A model generated the notes under the pieces. That model was not told the DNA's origin. It saw nothing but the letters and a program-made list of their open reading frames with translations, and did not search any database. A DNA stretch of 38,399 nucleotides, taken from assembly GCA_030065205.1 (NCBI GenBank), contig JASJDN010000036.1:1-38399 (forward strand), read 5' to 3'. The translations under genes were made by a program, and so were the position numbers. Positions 35,666 through 38,399 of this stretch are shown here, piece after piece; positions within the stretch are counted from its first letter, which is position 1, and every line of letters begins with the position of its first letter. The stretch is from Crocosphaera sp. (lineage in GTDB: Bacteria > Cyanobacteriota > Cyanobacteriia > Cyanobacteriales > Microcystaceae).

Positions 35666-35932
35666 ATGTCAATTTATGTAGGAAACCTCGCTTACGAGGT
35701 AACAGATGCAGACCTTAACACAGTATTTTCTGATTATGGCTCTGTCAAGCGTGTTCATATCCCTACAGACCGTGAAACAGGTCGTTCTAGAGGTTTTGCT
35801 TTTGTGGAAATGAATACAGAAGCAGAAGAAGCTAACGCCATTGATACCCTAGATGGTGCGGAATGGATGGGACGTTCTCTGAAAGTCAACCAAGCTCGTC
35901 CCCGTGAAAACACTCGTAGAAATAGCTTTTAG
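35666..35932 (+). CDS. RRM RNA-binding protein (Rbp family)
   Basis: 88 residues. A single RRM with canonical RNP2 (IYVGNLAYEV) and RNP1 (RGFAFVEM), preceded by TDRETGRS; the short tail RPRENTRRNSF is basic. This is the small cyanobacterial Rbp type, often cold-regulated and lacking a Gly-rich tail here. Cytosolic mRNA/small RNA binding. Followed by a strong terminator at 35964. Confidence 0.93.
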   Translation: MSIYVGNLAYEVTDADLNTVFSDYGSVKRVHIPTDRETGRSRGFAFVEMNTEAEEANAIDTLDGAEWMGRSLKVNQARPRENTRRNSF

Positions 35933-35963
35933 GACAAGATGAGTCCATTAAGTTAAACAATAG

Positions 35964-35999
35964 AAAAAGCACTTTTTAAATAGGAGGTGCTTTTTTTTT
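35964..35999 (+). terminator. Rho-independent terminator after the RRM gene
   Basis: AAAAAGCAC (35964-35972) pairs with GTGCTTTTT (35987-35995), a 9-bp stem with a 14-nt loop, running into nine Ts. It begins 32 bp after the RRM stop codon and is the clearest intrinsic terminator in the window. Confidence 0.85.
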
Positions 36000-36099
36000 G
36001 TGATTCCTTCTGATCTGCCAATTATTCCCAGACTAAACAAGGATAGATAACAAGGAACCATTGTCTGAATACTTGAAATTCACTTACTTTACCTAAAAT

Positions 36100-36936
36100 A
36101 TGTTGGTCAAAAAAAGAATCGATTATTATCCTATCACTGTAATTTTGCTCGTTTTAGGGATAGATTTATTCATATTTTTCTTTAGTCGTTCCCTGTGGCC
36201 ACTGGTTATTTGGATACCCCTTAGTCTTCACATCAAGGGATGGATTTGTTGCTGGAACCATAATCATCAACACTATAACTTCTTTACTGTACCTTGGGCT
36301 AATCGTTTACTTGAACTGGTAATGGGGTTACAAACGGGAATTGTAGGAGAAGCATGGGTTTTGCATCATACCCTAGGCCATCATCTCAATTATTTAGACC
36401 AATCCCTTGACGAATCAGCTTGGAAAACTCCCGAAGGTCGATTGATGTCCCGCTTAGAATATACGTTTAAAGTAGGTCTAATGGCATATCCTACAGCACT
36501 GAAGGTGGGACAACGACATCTTCAATCACGCAACAAACTTATTCAAAATATGTTGTTAACAGCATTAGTTTTGGGTGTATTCTGTTTCATTGATTGGCTG
36601 AAAACATTAATTATTTTTGTGATACCGATGATCATTTTGTTATTTATGGTCGTTTATGAAACGTATAATCATCATGCTGGCTTAGATGAGGAAGATCCCT
36701 ATCAAGCAACCTATAACATTACCGATCGCTGGTACAATTTCTTTACCTGTAATTTGGGCTATCATACGGCCCATCATCTTCAATGTGGCCGACATTGGAG
36801 TCAGTTACCTCAGTTACACGAAGAAATTAAACATAAAATTCCCGTTCATTTATACCGAGAAGCAACTTTCCCTTTTAATTTAATGACAAAAATTGAACAG
36901 CAACTTTTAGAAATGCGACATCAAGTTCAATCATGA
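36100..36936 (+). CDS. Membrane fatty-acid desaturase-type protein
   Basis: 278 residues. Three His clusters typical of di-iron membrane desaturases/hydroxylases: NHNHQH (about 53-58), LHHTLGHHLN (about 88-97) and GYHTAHHLQCGRHW (about 225-238), with a further YNHHAG between. Hydrophobic segments lie at about 10-45 and 148-185. The length is shorter than acyl-lipid Delta9/12 enzymes, and the exact substrate (fatty acid, aldehyde or carotenoid) cannot be read. Located in membranes and needing electrons from ferredoxin by family analogy. Confidence 0.8.
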   Translation: MLVKKRIDYYPITVILLVLGIDLFIFFFSRSLWPLVIWIPLSLHIKGWICCWNHNHQHYNFFTVPWANRLLELVMGLQTGIVGEAWVLHHTLGHHLNYLDQSLDESAWKTPEGRLMSRLEYTFKVGLMAYPTALKVGQRHLQSRNKLIQNMLLTALVLGVFCFIDWLKTLIIFVIPMIILLFMVVYETYNHHAGLDEEDPYQATYNITDRWYNFFTCNLGYHTAHHLQCGRHWSQLPQLHEEIKHKIPVHLYREATFPFNLMTKIEQQLLEMRHQVQS

Positions 36937-37004
36937 ACAAGCTCTTCTCTACTTTATCCCAAGAATAGAAAAACAGGAAACACAAAAAGAATACCTCAAA
37001 TTGT

Positions 37005-37044
37005 AGAAGTTGAGTTGACTTCTCCAGGGGTTAAAACCGCCTGG
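37005..37044 (-). repeat. Two hairpins just past the tnpB stop
   Basis: AGAAGT-tgagttg-ACTTCT (37005-37023) is followed immediately by CCAGG-GGTT-aa-AACC-g-CCTGG (37024-37044). Both lie within 43 bp of the tnpB stop (37048) on its 3' side, where IS200/IS605 elements have right-end hairpins and the guide-RNA scaffold. They may mark the right end of the element. Confidence 0.5.
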
Positions 37045-37047
37045 ATT

Positions 37048-38304
37048 CTAAAGCGGATGTGCAGAAGCAGGATGGGGCGTATAAAGGGGCGAATGCGATT
37101 CCCCCCACAGCCCCTCATGAATCCATGCTTCTGCACGCTTACGATATGATTTAGTTAGAGAATCGAGATCATATCGTTTAGGAAGAGCCAAAACTTCCCT
37201 ACCCACCTTGGCTAGATTTAAACCTAGCTGTGTGGCTACCTTTCTCAAGCAGTTTGCTGCTGCTTGAGCGTCAGCATTAACTAACCAACCTTTAGCAGTG
37301 CGGTACAAACCACGCTTAATCCGTTTTCCATTAAACTTGTACCCTTTGGGTTTTTCACCATATTTCGGCACTTGATCCTTATCAAGAAAACTAGCTTGGG
37401 AACTGTAGGCTTCCTCAGTTTCAGTAAAGATAATTCCCACTGATTCTGCTAATTGTTGGATTCTATTTTTAAGCCTTGCTGTTGGAATTTGTACAAAGTT
37501 TTGATTATTTGTCTTACCAATATTGAGTGAGTTTTTTTGTCCATCATTCCATCCAAAAACTATATGGCCAATTTGATGTTTTAAGCAGTAATTGATAATA
37601 AATCTTGCTGCTTTATTAACAGCATCTCGCATCTGGCAATTGCGTTTATGAGTAGCTTCCTCTAATTTATCATCCCAGTAATCTTGAGTTTTACCTTCTT
37701 GATGCAGTCGCTCATGGGGGAAAGCCAAGGGGCTGTGTGCGGAACCTGCGTCCGCACCTTGAAAGCCCCGTCCAAGACCGCGCTGCATCGCTTGCTTCTG
37801 TTTAGCTACAAATCGATTATACCGTTGGTTAATTGACTTAATATTTCTCCCATTGACAATAAAGGACTTACCTTTAGTTGAAGTGCAACTAAGCCAATTA
37901 TCAACACCGTGATCAATACCTAAACCTTGAGAGTAATCAAGATTTGAGGCTTTGACTGAGTGAGTTTTGTAAACATATTCTGCCCATAATCTACCATGGT
38001 GAGGAACAATTCTCAACTCGGCTATATTTTCTGATTGAAAATTCACCCCACTGGGGATAACAATTGATGTTGTTTCTAGTTCTTTTCTTTGAGAATTAGC
38101 AATAGGTAAATAACAGCATCCTAAGAGTGCTTCATAGCGAATGTTTTGAGAAGTAAAAGTTAGTTGATACCATCCATTTTTACGATAACTAGGGATTCTG
38201 GGTTGAGCTTTCAGTTCTCCATGAAACCACATTGGTAAAAGCTTGTTATATCCTTTTATTGCCTCTACAACTGATTTAACAAAAATGTCGAAAGAAGTCC
38301 CTAC
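37048..38304 (-). CDS. tnpB: TnpB-type RNA-guided nuclease/transposase, N-terminus missing
   Basis: 394 residues if started at ATG 38232; the frame stays open to 38304 and its extra residues (DIFVKSVVEAIKGYNKLLP) resemble TnpB sequence, so the true N-terminus (about 60-70 residues) is missing. Counting from ATG 38232, RuvC-like residues are Asp107 (GIDHGVDNW), Glu273/274 (ETEEAYSSQ) and Asp321 (NADAQAAANCLRK). The usual CxxC zinc ribbon is absent (SSQASFLDKDQ). Residues 147-178 are an insertion encoded by a GC-rich palindrome, and the last 28 residues are encoded by another. Catalytic residues persist but the protein is probably inactive. Confidence 0.75.
   Translation of the reverse strand, partial: VGTSFDIFVKSVVEAIKGYNKLLPMWFHGELKAQPRIPSYRKNGWYQLTFTSQNIRYEALLGCCYLPIANSQRKELETTSIVIPSGVNFQSENIAELRIVPHHGRLWAEYVYKTHSVKASNLDYSQGLGIDHGVDNWLSCTSTKGKSFIVNGRNIKSINQRYNRFVAKQKQAMQRGLGRGFQGADAGSAHSPLAFPHERLHQEGKTQDYWDDKLEEATHKRNCQMRDAVNKAARFIINYCLKHQIGHIVFGWNDGQKNSLNIGKTNNQNFVQIPTARLKNRIQQLAESVGIIFTETEEAYSSQASFLDKDQVPKYGEKPKGYKFNGKRIKRGLYRTAKGWLVNADAQAAANCLRKVATQLGLNLAKVGREVLALPKRYDLDSLTKSYRKRAEAWIHEGLWGESHSPLYTPHPASAHPL
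37059..37136. repeat. GC-rich palindromic repeat at the tnpB 3' end
   Basis: GTGCAGAAGCA (37059-37069) pairs exactly with TGCTTCTGCAC (37126-37136); the interior is GC-rich with GGGG and CCCC runs that also pair. It encodes the last residues of TnpB (EAWIHEGLWGESHSPL and on). The interior CACAGCCCCT...CATGA phrase is shared with the repeat at 37701-37789 in opposite orientation. Confidence 0.65.
37701..37789. repeat. GC-rich palindromic repeat inserted in frame in tnpB
   Basis: GATGCAG(T)CGC at 37701 pairs with GCGCTGCATC at 37780-37789; inside, GTGCGGA...TCCGCAC forms a perfect 7-bp stem (about 37738-37756), and GGGG/CCCC runs pair further. The minus strand reads it as AMQRGLGRGFQGADAG, then SAHSPLAFPHERLHQ. 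Related TnpB proteins run directly from AKQK to EGKTQ, so this is an in-frame insertion of about 96 bp. Confidence 0.75.
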
Positions 38305-38354
38305 CTAAAAATACTATCAAAATACCCACATTTTAGGTAGGGATGAATTTCGAC
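38287..38354. repeat. 68-bp inverted repeat at the broken 5' end of tnpB
   Basis: Left arm GTCGAAAGAAGTCCCTACCTAAAA is represented by 38287-38310; right arm 38331-38354 is its reverse complement at 20 of 24 positions, with an exact inner 13-bp block (TCCCTACCTAAAA). The tnpB frame meets a stop inside the left arm (38305-38307), so the coding sequence ends exactly at this structure. Confidence 0.65.
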
Positions 38355-38399
38355 CAATAAATAAATCGCAAAGCGTCCATATTTTCTTATCTTGTGTTA

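Larger units (their letters stand above)
37005..38399 (-). mobile_element. IS200/IS605-family (IS1341-like) element, 5' end damaged
   Basis: A tnpB gene with 3'-flanking hairpins and no tnpA in view. The right end is probably near 37005. The left side is interrupted by an inverted repeat at 38287-38354, beyond which I do not see the missing TnpB N-terminus; the true left end is outside the window or lost. Confidence 0.55.

Noticed and set aside
37059..37136. Rho-independent terminator at the end of tnpB
   Set aside because: The palindrome lies within the coding sequence and has no following T-run, so it was kept as a repeat.

Overview
The window is chromosomal DNA from a unicellular cyanobacterium. 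Evidence: AT-rich sequence, about a dozen copies of the cyanobacterial HIP1 octamer GCGATCGC, a DnaK with a long charged tail beside a zinc-finger-less DnaJ (the cyanobacterial DnaK3/DnaJ3 arrangement), a PAP/fibrillin protein, short single-RRM RNA-binding proteins, a pyruvate kinase with an extra PEP-utiliser domain, and purine-rich heptamer repeats. The flavour is Crocosphaera/Cyanothece-like, but that genus-level guess is inference.

Layout. 1-1595: C-terminal part of a large secreted Calx-beta protein with three copies of an about 90-residue module. 1619-4761 (minus): dnaK3-dnaJ3. 5125-7460: a methyltransferase, a fibrillin and a DUF1963/YwqG protein. 7461-7968: a likely 55-residue membrane protein missed by length cut-offs, and a small terminal-inverted-repeat (TIR) element with a heptamer array. 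7969-11046: a divergent two-component pair (MASE1-GAF histidine kinase and NarL-type regulator). 11119-15658: a surface-glycan block with a putative glycosyltransferase, a decayed sulfotransferase, a GT4 glycosyltransferase, an intact sulfotransferase and galE. 15699-17797: dnaA and def, divergent. 17916-20356: a small secreted protein and an MscS-type channel. 20610-26294: a PEP-synthase-like protein, two small unknowns, a methyltransferase and pyruvate kinase. 26525-28919: uxs and ugd, which together convert UDP-glucose to UDP-xylose. 29163-29954: an MlaE-type permease. 30467-35030: universal stress protein, a secreted protein overlapping an aldo/keto reductase, a diguanylate cyclase and MiaE. 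35053-35932: two divergent RRM proteins. 36100-36936: a membrane desaturase. 37048-38304: a damaged IS200/IS605-type TnpB.

How it fits together. Most genes are housekeeping or stress functions in short transcription units. The one pathway theme is extracellular polysaccharide: galE, ugd and uxs supply UDP-galactose, UDP-glucuronate and UDP-xylose, while the glycosyltransferases and sulfotransferases could build and sulfate a surface glycan. PEP/pyruvate metabolism appears twice (PEP-synthase-like protein and pyruvate kinase).

The least ordinary material is non-coding or repeat-derived. At least four short TIR elements lie in intergenic gaps. One supplies the stop codon of the MlaE permease, and two carry repeat arrays as cores. 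The tnpB gene carries a GC-rich palindromic repeat read in frame as 32 extra residues, a second such palindrome at its 3' end, and an inverted repeat where its 5' end breaks off. A perfect 22-bp palindrome sits in the mscS/PEP-synthase divergent promoter region. I see no CRISPR array, tRNA or rRNA, and no compelling new multi-gene defence or biosynthetic system.
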